Assembly: GCA_035048495.1 (NCBI GenBank)
Contig: CM068540.1
Span: forward strand, 15,050,829 to 15,114,828
Length of the DNA: 64,000 bases
Direction of reading: 5' to 3'
Origin: Euptelea pleiosperma
Taxonomy: Eukaryota; Streptophyta; Magnoliopsida; Ranunculales; Eupteleaceae
Shown: piece by piece, positions 22,636 through 34,590 of the stretch
How the letters are laid out: each line of letters opens with the position of its first letter
Position numbering within the stretch: the first letter of the stretch is position 1
Position numbers and translations under genes: made by a program
The notes under the pieces: generated by a model
The model's input: only the letters and a program-made list of their open reading frames with translations
Database searches by the model: none
What the model was told of the DNA's origin: nothing

Positions 22636-24456
22636 ATGGAGCACCTTCTGATGGTTGCAAATGTGTTGGGGGACAGTTCGGATCTTGAAGTTTACGACAT
22701 TAGGTGTGATAATCTAGAAGAGAAAGATGTGAGCGATGAAGATATTGAGGCAGAAGAATTGGAGAGGCGAATGTGGAAAGACCGGATCAAGCTCAGGAGG
22801 ATCAAGGAGACGCAGAAACTTTTAGCCCTACAGGATGCGGAGAAGTCTAAGCCCAAGCAGACCTCCGATCAGGCTCGGAGGAAGAAAATGTCCAGAGCCC
22901 AAGATGGGATACTCAAGTACATGCTGAAGCTGATGGAAGTGTGCAAGGCACGCGGGTTTGTTTACGGGATCATACCTGAGAAGGGGAAGCCTGTGAGCGG
23001 TGCCTCTGATAACATACGGGCTTGGTGGAAAGAGAAAGTGAAGTTCGATAAGAATGGGCCAGCAGCCATAGCCAAGTATGAAGCGGAATGTTATGCCATG
23101 GGGGATGCAGAGAAAAAGCGAAACGGGAACTCCCAGAGCAGCCTTCAGGACCTTCAAGATGCCACTTTGGGATCTCTGCTGTCGTCGTTGATGCAACACT
23201 GTGATCCCCCACAGCGGAAGTACCCGTTGGAGAAGGGGATCCCACCACCTTGGTGGCCTTCAGGGAATGAAGATTGGTGGATAAAATTGGGACTACCCAA
23301 GGGTCAAGTTCCTCCATACAAGAAGCCCCATGATCTGAAGAAGGTGTGGAAGGTCGGAATCTTAACGGCCGTGATCAAGCACATGTCCCCTGATATTGCG
23401 AAGATCAGGAGGCACGTCCGGCAATCAAAGTGTTTGCAAGATAAGATGACTGCCAAGGAGAGTTCAATTTGGTTGGGAGTGTTGAGTCGAGAGGAATCAC
23501 TCATCTGTCATCCCAGCAGCGATAATGGGACATCTAGCATAACTGAGATGCCTCCACGTGGTCGCGGTGGAAGGAAGGAAACTACGGCTAGTAGTGACAG
23601 TGATTATGACGTTGATGGTGTTGAAGAAGGTGTGGGCTCTATTTCATCTAAAGATTACAGGAGAAATCAACTAGTGGTTGTAGAACCTCGTGGGGACTCG
23701 CATGAAAACACCAATCAACCTGTTCAAGATAAAGACCAAGTAGAAGAACGGCCTAGGAGGAAAAGATCCCGTAAAAGTTTGAACCCTGTTGAGCAACATG
23801 CAGAAACCTTGCACAATGAACATCTACATAAGCAACCGAGAAACACACTTCCAGATATGAACCATACAGACTCTCAGTTGGCTGGATACCAGAAGCATGT
23901 TACCCAACAGGAAAATGGTCTGAACCCAGCTTTGAGGTCTCTTGAAAAAGATTTAGAGGGCCCATCACAGTTGCCTGAATCTGGTTTTCACAACTTCTCT
24001 GCCCTTGCTTCCCCCAATTTAGGAACCGCACAAAGCATGTATGTGGGTGGCAGGCCCTTAGTATATCCAGTCATGCGAAATGCAGAGTTGCATTCAAGAA
24101 CTAATTATCTTTTATATAACCCATCAGGGGAATACGGGTTCCCTCAAGATAAACAACAGCAAGAGATGGCAATGGTTGATCCTGAGATCAGACCAGGGAA
24201 CACTGGAATTCATGCACCAGCAGTACATGGAACCACAAATGTGATGAATGGAGGAGACTATGTAAAGGATACATTCCATTACGAGCGAGATAGACCTGTC
24301 GAAAGTCACTTTGAGTCTTCAATCGATGGCCTGTCATTAGATTACGGAGGATTCAACAGTCCATTTCATCTTGGAATCGAAGACACTAGTTCATTAGATC
24401 CCGCTGACTTAGATTTTTCATTTGATGAGGACTTGATCCAATACTTCGGAGCATAG
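22636..24456 (+). CDS. EIL3: EIN3-like transcription factor, EIL3/SLIM1 clade
   Basis: Nuclear DNA-binding regulator of the ETHYLENE INSENSITIVE3 family; the EIL3/SLIM1 branch controls sulfur-deficiency responses in Arabidopsis. The start [13 protein letters not shown] at 22636 gives 606 residues in one exon, the family's usual size and intron-free coding form. The acidic N-terminus ([15 protein letters not shown], residues 33-47) leads into the conserved DNA-binding region, about residues 40-290: [20 protein letters not shown] (84-102), [20 protein letters not shown] (111-130), [36 protein letters not shown] (185-201), [22 protein letters not shown] (260-276). Then SDSDYDVDG and a basic [10 protein letters not shown] patch near residue 375. 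The tail [16 protein letters not shown] resembles the SLIM1 C-terminus and differs from EIN3/EIL1. No stop or frameshift, so the gene looks intact. Orthology to EIL3 over EIL1 is inferred from the ends. Confidence 0.95.
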   Translation: MEHLLMVANVLGDSSDLEVYDIRCDNLEEKDVSDEDIEAEELERRMWKDRIKLRRIKETQKLLALQDAEKSKPKQTSDQARRKKMSRAQDGILKYMLKLMEVCKARGFVYGIIPEKGKPVSGASDNIRAWWKEKVKFDKNGPAAIAKYEAECYAMGDAEKKRNGNSQSSLQDLQDATLGSLLSSLMQHCDPPQRKYPLEKGIPPPWWPSGNEDWWIKLGLPKGQVPPYKKPHDLKKVWKVGILTAVIKHMSPDIAKIRRHVRQSKCLQDKMTAKESSIWLGVLSREESLICHPSSDNGTSSITEMPPRGRGGRKETTASSDSDYDVDGVEEGVGSISSKDYRRNQLVVVEPRGDSHENTNQPVQDKDQVEERPRRKRSRKSLNPVEQHAETLHNEHLHKQPRNTLPDMNHTDSQLAGYQKHVTQQENGLNPALRSLEKDLEGPSQLPESGFHNFSALASPNLGTAQSMYVGGRPLVYPVMRNAELHSRTNYLLYNPSGEYGFPQDKQQQEMAMVDPEIRPGNTGIHAPAVHGTTNVMNGGDYVKDTFHYERDRPVESHFESSIDGLSLDYGGFNSPFHLGIEDTSSLDPADLDFSFDEDLIQYFGA

Positions 24457-24457
24457 A

Positions 24458-24562
24458 GTGAGTAGAATTTCTTAAGAACCAGCTATTTTGTTTTCTTTTT
24501 CACACTCAATTGTCAATCTATGATGCTTGTTTTGATGATTTTTCCTTTTCTATGGATTGCAG
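24458..24562 (+). other. candidate 3'-UTR intron of EIL3-like gene
   Basis: One base after the TAG stop is a strong donor GTGAGT (24458-24463). A pyrimidine-rich run (TTTTTCCTTTTC) and GATTGCAG acceptor end at 24562, giving a 105-nt intron of normal plant size. The position is within the distance that does not trigger nonsense-mediated decay. Inferred from signals only. Confidence 0.5.
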
Positions 24563-25224
24563 AACACAACTGTTACTACATGCAGGAACAGTGTACTCTT
24601 GCTAATTAATCCACTGGACCTGTTTTCAATTTTGGTGTTATGATCTGTGAATCCCAAGGCTGTAAGTAAATACACAAGGTTGTACAGTCTCATGCATTCT
24701 CTTCTTAATGAGATGATTGGAAGAATGATTTTTAATGCGTTACTTGGATCCCACCTTCTGCAACATGTTTGGCAATGAAATAATGAGTAGTTACTTTTCA
24801 TGATCCCTTGCAGCATTTACCTTGGACAAGATGAGATTGGAGAATATTCAGATGTTGGTAATTTCCATATGCTTGCTGCTTTCATTGCATATACTGCTTT
24901 TCTGCCTTTTATTTTCTTGATGGTATTTGTTTCTATATCAAAATCGCATTAATAAATTGTAAAGAACTTTTCTATTTGCAACGTACATGTTTCAGTCTTT
25001 ACTCTATTTGGAGATGAAATTTGGCACAGATGCCATGCTGTACAAGTAGTTTTTCAGAATTTAAGTTTTGAATTTAGGCTTGAGATCATGGATAAAGGTT
25101 AGAAATTATAGGTAGATGCAAGGTACAGGTTCTGAATCCAGGCTTGAAACCTACTATGAATAATAAGGTTCTAGATTACAAGCCCTTTGCTTTCCTGTTT
25201 CAACTAATTACCATTGTTGCCTCC
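24563..25224 (+). other. 3' flank of EIL3-like gene
   Basis: Probably the 3' UTR and terminator. AATAAA-like words occur near 24775 and 24950. No other gene seen. Confidence 0.4.
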
Positions 25225-25970
25225 AGTGTAATTAAGGCACACCGAGGGATGTGCCTGTGGTGCTAGGTGCAGCGAGGCGCACGACCATAGCGAGGCGACA
25301 TTAGTGAGGTGCAAGCGCATGAGGCATGTGCATTACTAGTCATTTCAGTCATTTTGTGCTTATAATTTTTGTTTTAAATTGATATTGTACTCCTTATTAC
25401 ATATTACATATCTTTATATATTTCATTCATTTTGTACAAAAGCCATAATCTGCCCCTTTACAAAAAGAAAAAGTGCTCAAGTCAAAGAAGAGTCATACTG
25501 CTCCATAACCCAATATCCAGTCAAATGTCTTACCTAGAAATCGAACTTTTTTTTTGTTTCTTCCTTTGGTTTTTATAATTTGCCTGTATATTTTCGAGTA
25601 ATTTTTGCTTTTTTTTTGTTTTCCTTCACTAGAAGGTTCATTATTTCTTCTTTTGTGTTTGAAGTTGTAATACAGCAATAAAACTTTAACAACTTGATGG
25701 TTGTTTATTTCCGTAATCTTTTTTTCCTTCACATTTGCAATTTTAATACACGTTTACTTGACTAGTGGTTAGTACTCACAGAAATTTGAATATAATAAAT
25801 AGTTACAATTCATCTTTCAAATTCTTTTTTATATTTTTTACAGTTATTTGTATTATTATTTATATATTGCCGTATTGCTTTAATCAACCGTGCGCCTCGC
25901 CTTGTAACTTGCACCTCAGGTGCCTGGTCCTTGTGCCTTAAGTGTGTGCACCTGTAACTACCAGTAGCTG
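25225..25970. repeat. inverted-repeat element with GCGAGGCGCAC ends
   Basis: The left segment TAAGGCACACCGAGG...GGTGCAGCGAGGCGCACGA faces the right segment GTGCGCCTCGCC...GCACCTCAGGTGCC...GTGCCTTAAG. The middle is AT-rich with short frames only. It looks like a non-autonomous DNA transposon relic; superfamily uncertain. Confidence 0.6.
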
Positions 25971-26736
25971 CTTCTGTTGAGTACTTATTCCTTGGGATTT
26001 AGTAAAAAATAGCTATCAGTTTGATGAAATTAATACTTGGCCGAAGATCTTGGTCACACTACCTGAATAGTTCAGAATTGATATTGGTACAAATCTGGTA
26101 CCAATGGGAAATCATCTTGACTGACTTAAAAGGATTAAAGTTCCGTGTGTTCTATCTGGCTCCTGTGGACTGCAGAAGTTAATTCAATGAAGGTCAGTTT
26201 AATGGCACTTGAAGAGTTATAAATGGAGAGTTCTTTGTACTTGTGCTGGCTCAGACTGATTTTGAATGACAGCCAACACAAAGTCTTAACTTTTGATATA
26301 ATTCCTTTCTGGCTTCCAATTTTCTATGGAACACAAGCAGCTCATTTCAAATCTTATTATGTCTTGTTATTATCCCAGACTTTAATCCCATAAGTGAATC
26401 CCGGTCAGTAATCGGATTTCTAAGATCAGTAGGACCACAGAAGAACGAGCGGATCATCCGTATTATATTAATTGTTCCGTGTATCAACTGCAGAGCTGCC
26501 TTGTCTCCCTTGTGCATTTCAATGGCATGTTGTGTGAACCAGCAAATGCATGGCAAGCATTCCTACTTTTTTGATTCTATTCAATGGAGGATCCAGAATA
26601 TTATCTAAATTGTCTTCTGGATATTATTTGTAATTCCTCTTTAGTACATTTTTCCAATGATTTGTTGCATTTATGTACAAGTGATTCTGAGATTTACATA
26701 ACTTCCTTGGCCTAATAATGCAGTCTGAGAACTCAA
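25971..26736. other. intergenic, nothing recognised
   Basis: AT-rich, no ORF with domain features and no clear inverted repeat. Confidence 0.4.
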
Positions 26737-27088
26737 GGGTCGGGCTCGGGGGACCCCCATTTTTTACACCCATTTTGGCGTACCCACAGAGAAGATGAAT
26801 CATTGGCTGATTTTTGGTGGAGAGGATCTCTATGGTGAGGAGATCATCCTCACAAGAATTCAAATCATTCTGATATTCATAGACTGGTTTAGAAGCTGAA
26901 GAATTATGGACCGTCGATTTTTACTGTGTAACTTGAAAACCACATTTGATGGGGTTAGAAATTTCAGAATGGGCTGATTTTTGTTGGGGGTGATCTATAT
27001 GGTGAGGAGATCCTCGCCACCAAAAATCAGCCATTGATTCATCTTCTATGTGGGTACGGCAAAATGGGGGTCCCCTGATCTCGACCCC
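26737..27088. repeat. MITE family B, long inverted repeats
   Basis: The ends GGGTCGGGCTCGGGGGACCCC and the mirrored GGGGTCCCCTGATCTCGACCC enclose arms with GATGAATCATTGGCTGATTT and TATGGTGAGGAGATC repeated on both sides. A second copy lacking its outermost ends is at 55915-56190. Confidence 0.8.
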
Positions 27089-27159
27089 TATTCAATAGTT
27101 TTGTGTACTGACCTTTGGACTATTATTTAGCTTCTGACAAGCTATGTTATAAGTATGCT

Positions 27160-27390
27160 ATACCTGGGCCCACTGACAGCATGGATGTTTAGCCTACCCC
27201 TTGATGGATATACACCAAACTGATTGCTAATCTCTAGCCAATAGATTTTAGTACTTTTAAGGCGTGATTCTTGCCGTTGGATCCAACCATTTTTTGAGTA
27301 CTAATAAAATCATAAAAAAAAACTGATTTTTAGGATGAATAGAAACCAAGGGATGGGCTAAACATCCATGCGGTCAGTGGGCCTAGAAAG
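27160..27390. repeat. MITE family A copy
   Basis: The arms GGGCCCACTGACAGCATGGATG and CATCCATGCGGTCAGTGGGCC face each other, with GCCGTTGGATCCAACCATT between. Close to copies at 14297 and 45480. Confidence 0.75.
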
Positions 27391-27712
27391 CAGCAGTGGG
27401 TAACAAAAATGCGCTAGCTGACGCCAAAAAGAGTCAGGTAATTAGATCATACGTTTTTTTTGTTTAAATCAGTTCCGACTTTGCTGAACCGTCCTGGGCC
27501 AACATTAGTGGGCCCCATTAAGATGTCAACAGGGCAAAAGATCAATGTGATCTCATTACTAGTCAATTTTACTCTATTCCTTTAGATGGTAAAAATATAA
27601 TAAAATTCTGGCAAAGCTCCTAGAAAATGGACTTATTTATTAGGCCAATGATTAAGAAAATGCTCAAATCCGACGACCAGGAATCACTTTTTTATTTTGT
27701 TGCCTATGGGTG
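27391..27712. other. intergenic fragments of older MITEs
   Basis: Contains MITE-like words (GTGGGCCCCATTAAGATG, CTCAAATCCGACGACCAGG) but no complete element. Confidence 0.4.
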
Positions 27713-27722
27713 TGATTGTGAG

Positions 27723-28115
27723 CAAGGTTTAAAAGGGGCCATTACAAGGGTATAACGGATTGGGGGCGTTACCGTTATAGATGAATTGTAACGCACAGGA
27801 CCAAAAAGAGGGGGGTGGGGGGGGGATGATCTAAAATTGAAATTTGAATTTCAAATTGACAGTAAAATTTACAACGGAAAATAATGGAAATAACGGGCTT
27901 TTTAAAAAAATAATTGACAGTAAAATTTACAACGGAAAATAATGGAAATAACGGGCTTTTTTAAAAAATAGTTGGAAAATAACACATTTTTTCATAAAAT
28001 GACGGTCATTATTTTTGTTATAACAGCCATTAGGCCGTTATTTTCTGAACATTAAAACGGTATGTAACGTAATAGGTGAGGTCCATTTCCATTATAACGG
28101 CCGTTTTTAAAACCA
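27723..28115. mobile_element. MULE-type MITE with 10-bp target duplication
   Basis: The terminal repeats CAAGGTTTAAAAGGGGCC and the mirrored GGCCGTTTTTAAAACCA bound a 393-bp element rich in AACGG/CCGTTAT words. The 10-bp sequence TGATTGTGAG flanks it on both sides (27713-27722 and 28116-28125). Two adjacent copies of a 60-bp AATTGACAGTAAAATTT segment lie inside. Confidence 0.85.
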
Positions 28116-28137
28116 TGATTGTGAGGACGCACCTACA

Positions 28138-28210
28138 AATAGGGCTGCAACTCGGGCGGGTTGGAGGTCGACCCTAGCCCAACCCAACCTTAAAGGCTGT
28201 GAATCCTAAC
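28138..28210. repeat. terminus of a hAT-like repeat
   Basis: TAGGGCTGCAACTCGGGCGG followed by TCGACCCTAGCCCAACCC. The reverse complement of a closely similar end is at 46880-46940. Only one end is clear at each place. Confidence 0.45.
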
Positions 28211-28663
28211 CCACGTGCATAAAGAACCCAAAGCACAACACAAGCCACTTGATATAGGAATAGTGACAATCATAGGTTTATGACATCATTATTCCATTGG
28301 CCAAAAGGAGGTACATCACCAAGACCTAACATCACCAAACATCAATCTCAATGGACCACCATAATATTCTACACTCAAGTGACCACAGCGTGGAGAGTGA
28401 TCGTGGGAGGATCAAATTCAAAATTATCCTAGGTCCCACAGCATCTTAATCTTCAAATAAATATTCAATTTTTTTTTTGTGGACCAAACTTGCCCTTTTT
28501 TTCCTTTTGGTTTTTAATAGTAATGACTAGTAATTTTATAATTTTATTAATTTTTAATTTCAAATGTTTATTTTATTTTTTCTCCCACTTAACTAGTGGT
28601 GAGACAAAATGTTTGTAGACAAAACATCAACCCTAAGTTCATATCTTTTCTCTTTAGTAATAA
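28211..28663. other. intergenic, nothing recognised
   Basis: No coding frame and no repeat boundary that I can define. Confidence 0.35.
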
Positions 28664-29031
28664 AGCTGTGTTTGGGTAAGGTTAAAATAAGCTAAAAGTC
28701 AGCTTATAGCGTATGGAAAAAATGTTTTTCTAGGTTTTAAGACAATTTTCTTAGGTCAAGCAGAAGCCATTGAAATTTGGCTTATAGCTTATGCAGGAAG
28801 AACTTAAGTGAAACTCCTTAAATACCTAAAATGTCCCTCTATTCCTTTAATAAAATTCTAATTAATGACTCTAAACCTTTAATAAAACTTTATAAATGAC
28901 AGAAATATCCTTCTAATCATTTCATTTCTTTTTTAAACGATCAATTCATCATTTTTTTTTCTCAAATCCAATGCTTATCCCATAGCTATAAGCTATAAGC
29001 TATAAGCTTAGGTTGATACCCAAATGTAGCC
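28664..29031. mobile_element. Tourist-like MITE
   Basis: The ends AGCTGTGTTTGGGTAAGGTT and the complement of GGTTGATACCCAAATGTAGCC are related, and TAA flanks both sides (28661-28663 and 29032-29034), as expected for PIF/Harbinger MITEs. The right part carries AGCTATA triplications. Confidence 0.65.
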
Positions 29032-30105
29032 TAAATCACTCTGGGTGAGGCCCATATCAGCTTAGTGGGGCCCACTATTTTGGACTATTTTAAGATCTAT
29101 GCTGCTAAGTAATTTAGAATTTAATAATGTGGTTTAATTAGTTAAATTATGTATGTAGATCATGCCAACTAATTTAACTATCACTTTATGTAATAATATG
29201 TGTACACGTGGATTTTTACATTCACTTAAATACTTTTGTGTGTGACACACACCCTACATTTTAATTTCTAGAATATGTAACATATAAATTACATATTCTA
29301 ATTTTTGGTTTAGAATCCACATGTAATGGCTGAAATCAATCGGGCATTTGGAACCCATTCATAGATCAATTTCATGTTCTCATCTATGTCGAAGCATTAA
29401 GGCTTGTGCCTCGTAATTTTCTAAATCAAAATGATTTTTGGGAACAAGCGACTAAGGATTTGTGATTGCTTTCGAAAATGAGGTGTTTTGGAAATAGATT
29501 TGTGTGAATTCATGTAAGAATCTCTTTAGAGAACAGAAACTAGACCTTTCATGATGATTGAAAATGATGGATGAAATAAAAAAAATTCATGATGGATTAA
29601 GTCTAAATATGTGCGGCATAGGGCATGCTTTTCGAGCCCCTTGTGTAAACCCTAAAATTCGAGCCTCTTTCCTTTCTATAGGAACCCCTGGGTATCCATC
29701 CCTAAAAGTTTGGGCATCTCCCATTAATGGGAACCCCTTGGGTATAAAATCCCTAAAGATGGAAATAAGATATCTCAATATATAGCCCCAGAGTGAAAAA
29801 CCCTAACCAAACCCTTGTGCACATGTGGGATATCTAGTCCAATTGTCGGATGGTGTTGTTACCATAAATGTGTAACTAGATATATTACAAAAAATTAGAA
29901 GAGGTAACTAGAGTTTGACCATGGGCTAGGTATGTTCTGAAATATTCCATTTAACTGTTTAGTCATAATTTAAAGGATAGCTTTCTTTAAAGGTTTCCCT
30001 TTTATAAATGGTTAACTCTCTATCTTTGGTTTTGAAATGAAAACTATGATTATATGTAATTGTGATTAGATTTCTGTTTACTGATCTTTCAGCTCATGTT
30101 TTCAA
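29032..30105. other. intergenic, nothing recognised
   Basis: The frames at 29558-29785 (both strands) have no recognisable domain. There is local partial repetition of GGAACCCCTGGGTAT-like words near 29681 and 29730. Confidence 0.4.
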
Positions 30106-30108
30106 ATA

Positions 30109-30338
30109 GGGTAGCTCTACGGGCACACACGAATTTTAGTTGGGCACCCACGTGTGACAAAAATGCCCCCCTCCAATTTGGACACCCACCCCACCCCACC
30201 CCTTCTCCTTCGTCTCCTCCCTCTCCCTCTTACCCTCACTCTACTCTCCCTCGCTCCCTATTTTTATCTCTCTCTCCCTCTCTCCCTCTCTCTCTCTCTT
30301 GGCCTTTAGCCCCCACGGAGATGAACTACCGTGGGGGG

Positions 30339-30378
<40 letters not shown>

Positions 30379-30487
30379 GAGGTGGGGTGAGTGCCCAAAC
30401 TGAAGGGGGGCTTTTACGGTAAAAAAAATAATTTGTGTGGGATATGGGTGACCAGCTTAAAGAGGTGGGCGCCCATAGAGCGATCAT
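30109..30487. repeat. foldback MITE with (CT)n/(GA)n arms
   Basis: The outer parts GCTCTACGGGCACACACG and GGGCGCCCATAGAGCGATC face each other. A CT-rich left arm pairs with the (GA)n right arm, and the centre is a near-perfect hairpin GCCTTTAGCCCCCACGG (30302-30318) with its complement at 30329-30346. Confidence 0.7.
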
Positions 30488-30650
30488 TTTTCACTATGTC
30501 CTATTTTCAGGAAAGAAAAAAAGTCAAGTAATGAATCATGTGGGTCCCAATTTATTGTGTGCTTAAAGGATTGTACTTGTTTTTTCTTTTGCTCAAGACA
30601 TCCTAGTTATCCTTATTTCAGAACTATCATAATTTTTTGAGAATTTTTTT

Positions 30651-32137
30651 TAAGGAATATTTTCAAATTCAATTTGGCAAAGATTTCGTTTGACATAAAA
30701 ATATTATTGTAACCGTTCCTACGAGCACCAGTATAGTGTGGAGATGTCGTGGTACGCATATTTCACCGATTACGGGAAAACTAGAAGACAAAGACAGTAG
30801 GAATCAGACAGTTGATGATAGGAGTCATCTGAGTAATTGCCCATTTGTTGGTTATAGATCGTGTACGCTCGATTAGGAAGGTAAATAACTTAGTGGCCAT
30901 AAGAATAAGTTTAAAATGAATAAAATATAATGGTCAAACCTCATTGGACAGACCCGAGTCTGAGTTAAAGAAATTGACTTAAGGGAGAGTCCGATCGATT
31001 GGACACTTATACCCAATCGATTGGAGGACTCTGTGAAATCGATTGGAAGCTACGAGGCAGAACAAAATATATGCCCAATCGATTGGAGACTCTGTGAAAT
31101 CGATTGGAGTCTGTGAGACAGAATATGATCATAGCCCAATCGATTGGAGACCTATGTGAAATCGATTGGAGCCTTTGGGACAAAAACTTATTTGAGGCCA
31201 ATTGATTAGAGACCTCTGTGTAATCGATTGGAGCCTACGGAACATGAATTTTATTGAGGCCAATCAATTGGACCCAGAGTACAATCCATTGGACTTAACA
31301 TGATCTCAGTCTTTCTCAGATCCAAAATTCTTGGTTCCACTCTCTCACGTTCTACACGACTCAGGGTCACGAATTCTATAAATACAACCTTTCTATACCT
31401 TCTCTAAACACACAGAGGCACAGAGTGACTCAATACTTCAAGAGAGTGAAGAAAATGTTTATTTATTAGAGTGTCCATTCGAAGAGCAATAAGCTTATTT
31501 CTCATTCACATCTTGTGAGCTTGTTCCTCTTCTTGATCAAAGTCAAGTGCTTGATCCATTCCTCAACTTAGGTCTTTCACTTATATATTCGATCTAGTAG
31601 CCTGAGTGTACCAGTGTGACTCAACACCTTTGAGCAACCTAGTGTTCAGGGTGTATTGAATTCTTTACCTTCGGCAAAGGCGGGAGTTTTGAGAATTAAG
31701 ATCGGAGCAGCTGATCGACGGTAGGTTTGGGGTGTATCAAACTGAACAAGTAGAGCGTGCATGGATTCGTAGCGTTGATTCAGAGGACGTGAACGCATCG
31801 GCAGTAGGCCTTGGCTAAGGTTGGAAGCTGTATTTACAACGGTGCTACGTAGGTAACCTTTGTTTCATTTAACTTTTCAGTTAGTGATACTTTCCGTCTG
31901 GACGTGGTCCCATATTTTTTTCCTTGGCTAAGGTTTCCACATAAAAATCTCTTGTCTTGTGTGATTGTTTGTTTGTATTCCGCTATCTATCTTTATTAAA
32001 TCAAACAACGAAAGTCGATTGTGATAATATTTTATCAAACAACTAAGACATGTAATTTTGTTCCCCTACCATAAATCAGTAAAACTGTGTAGGTATAATT
32101 AATTTTAAATACCTAATCAACCCCCTCTTCTAGGTAT
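30651..32137 (+). repeat. SIRE-like Copia LTR, copy 2
   Basis: Collinear with 11305-12836 and extending past it to CAACCCCCTCTTCTAGG, a tail found at SIRE-type LTR ends. The following ATTGGATTAAAGAG is a degraded version of the plant Copia primer site ATTGGTATCAGAG. No internal coding region follows, so it is a solo or truncated LTR. Confidence 0.8.
30990..31290. promoter_or_regulatory. CCAATCGATTGG palindrome cluster 3, LTR U3
   Basis: About eleven exact or variant copies at 20-40 bp spacing, matching cluster 2 in position relative to the TATA box at 31377-31385. Copies often alternate between full CCAATCGATTGG and half-degraded AAATCGATTGG. Confidence 0.75.
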
Positions 32138-32184
32138 ATTGGATTAAAGAGAACGGATTAGTGTTATTTTATTTTTGACATACC

Positions 32185-34590
32185 ACCCCTACCCCCCCCT
32201 CCCATGTTATCTTTAAAATTTGACATACCCCCACAATTTAAAAAAGCTAACATATATCCCTATGACTCGCTGTCATTTGACTAGTGTTAACCTAAGTTGA
32301 CTACCAAATTTTGTATTAAATGACAAAAATGCCATTGTCCTCAACATTGGAACAAGGGTTTGGGCCAAAACCCAAACCCCAAATCAAACTGTTGTGGTGG
32401 ACAGCCGGCAAAGAAATTCCAATGGGTTGGCCATCCGTCACCGACGACCAACCCACTGGAGTCTCATGGCCGACCGACCACCACTCGGCGACAATTTAAA
32501 ACCCAAGGAAAAAAAAATAAAATATAAAGCATACAATTTAGTTCTAAAATTTTTATTAACAAAAAAATAAGAATAAGAACAATTTAGATTTTAAGCTTTT
32601 GAGACATGGATTTTGGAAAAATTGGTTCTCTCAATTTTAAATTTTCATTCTTCTACAATAAAATCCATAAAAAGAAATATCATTCCCTCGTGAGTTTTAT
32701 CTATTCACCTTTGGAACAAGGGTTTGGGCTAAAACCTAAACCCCAAATCGAACGGCTATGGACGACGACCAGCCAAGAGACTCCAATGGATTGGCCGCCG
32801 ATCACCGGCGACCAACCCACCGGAGTCTCATGGCCGTCCGACCACTACGGCAACAATTTAAAACTCAAAGTTTTGAAGAAAAAAAAATAAAGCATACAAT
32901 TATATTTCTAAAAATTTCATTAATAAAAATGAAAAACAAGAATAAGAGCAATTTAGATTTTAAGCTTTTGATACATGGATTTTGGAAAGATGGGTTCTCT
33001 CAATTTTAAAAAGAAATCGAAATCCTTCGTGAGTTTTATCTATTTTTATGGTTTTTTATTTTCAATCTTTGCTTAATTCAAAAAAAAAAAATCTCAGGTT
33101 TACCAACAATGGTTTTTATTTTTATTTTTAATCTCCTCTTTTCAAGTTTGATTTGGGGTTTGGGTTTTGGCCCAAACCCAAACCCTTTTTCTAGGGTTGA
33201 AGACAAGGACACTTTTGTCCATTAATACAAAATTTGGTAGTCAACTTCGGTCAACACTGGTCAAATGACAGTGGACCGAGTCATAGGGGGGTATGTTAGC
33301 TTTTCATGTTTGATTTGGGGTTTGGGTTTTGGCCGAAACCCAAACCCTTGATCGGGCCAAACCCTTGATCTAAGGTTGAAGACAAAGACACTTTCCTCCT
33401 TTAATACAAAATTTGGTAGTCAACTCAGGTTAGGGCTGGCAATGGATTGGGTTCGAGTCGGATTGGTACTGATTTGGTACCGATCCGATAAGAAATTCAC
33501 TTGTTCTAGACCTGATCGAATCAATAAAATTCAGTTCCGAGACCGATCCGATATGATTCGATCGGTTCCGAGTCTGATCCGATCCAATATGCCATACATA
33601 CCAAAAAAAAGAGTAAATGAAAAAAAAATTGTTTATAATAATTAGAACCTTAGAATACGAAAGAGACCACCAGCACTGTATCAAACCCCCCTCCCCTACC
33701 TATCATACAATTCTACAATTCAATGGGTCCCACTTAGGTTATCTTTTAGGGCAAAATCATTGGATTTAGTCTTCTCTTGGACTATCTTCCAGGTTATATA
33801 ATTAGTTGACCAAGTAAAGGAATTAAATAGAAACAGTAGTCTATAGAGAGAGATTACAAACCTTTGAAGAAGACACTATGCCGCTCGAAAGAAGACGATC
33901 TACAGTGGCTGCTCGTTGGACGAAGTAGTAAGACGAAGAAGACGACACTGGCGTTGCATGGACGAAGGAGGAAGACGATGGTGTTTTCTTTTTTCGTGTC
34001 TTATTTCGGTTTGGAAACAACAAACACATCTCTCTTTCTTTCCTTTTGGTCTTTGTCTCAAATTCTCAATTGAAATACGTTGGAGAAAGAGCAACAAAGG
34101 AAAACCAGGAGGTTTTTTGGGAGGGTTTCCTTTCTTGGCAACAACAAAGGAAGACGAGGAGGTTTTTTGGGAGGGTTTCATTTCTTGGAAACCAGCAAAT
34201 ATCAATCTCTCCCTTATTTTTCAACGACCTTTCAGCTTTTAGTATCCACATCACCTGCTTCAAAAGCCATTGGATTGAGGGACAAATGAAGGGCGCCGGT
34301 TTGTTGTAAAATGCGTTGCATAAAAACGATGTATATTTATACATTGGGTCTCGAATCGGAATAGGGTCGATCCGGTACCGATCCGATAAGAGATCGGATC
34401 GACAATCTTTGATCCGGAACCGATCCAATTAGTAAAAATAAGGTTCCGGACCAGAAATTTTTGTATCTGATCGGATCGGATCTCGGGTTTGATCCGATCC
34501 ATAGCCAGCCCTAACTCAGGTCAACACTGGTAGTCATAGGGGGGTATGTCTAATTTTAAAGATAACATGGGGGGTCAAAAATTCCCTATT
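32185..34590. repeat. foldback element interrupted by hAT
   Basis: The left side runs GACATACCACC, CATGTTATCTTTAAAATT, TTGACTACCAAATTTTGTAT, GGTTTGGGCCAAAACCC. The right side repeats these as reverse complements, ending ATTTTAAAGATAACATGGGG near 34570. Internally it holds two direct copies of a CTCATGGCCG/GACCACC segment (about 32340-32600 and 32700-33000). A partial copy is in 19500-19800. Confidence 0.7.
33431..34513. mobile_element. non-autonomous hAT element, 8-bp target duplication
   Basis: The ends TAGGGCTGGC...GCCAGCCCTA are perfect 10-bp inverted repeats. ACTCAGGT flanks both sides (33423-33430 and 34514-34521), the 8-bp duplication of hAT elements. GGATCGGATC-type subterminal words cluster at both ends. 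Inside is a direct duplication of GAGGTTTTTTGGGAGGGTTT (about 34109-34185). No transposase motif, so it needs a helper. Confidence 0.88.

Noticed and set aside
33841..34428. Overlapping frames on both strands inside the hAT element
   Set aside because: Arise from an internal duplication; no transposase motif (hAT dimerisation or RNase H-like) seen.
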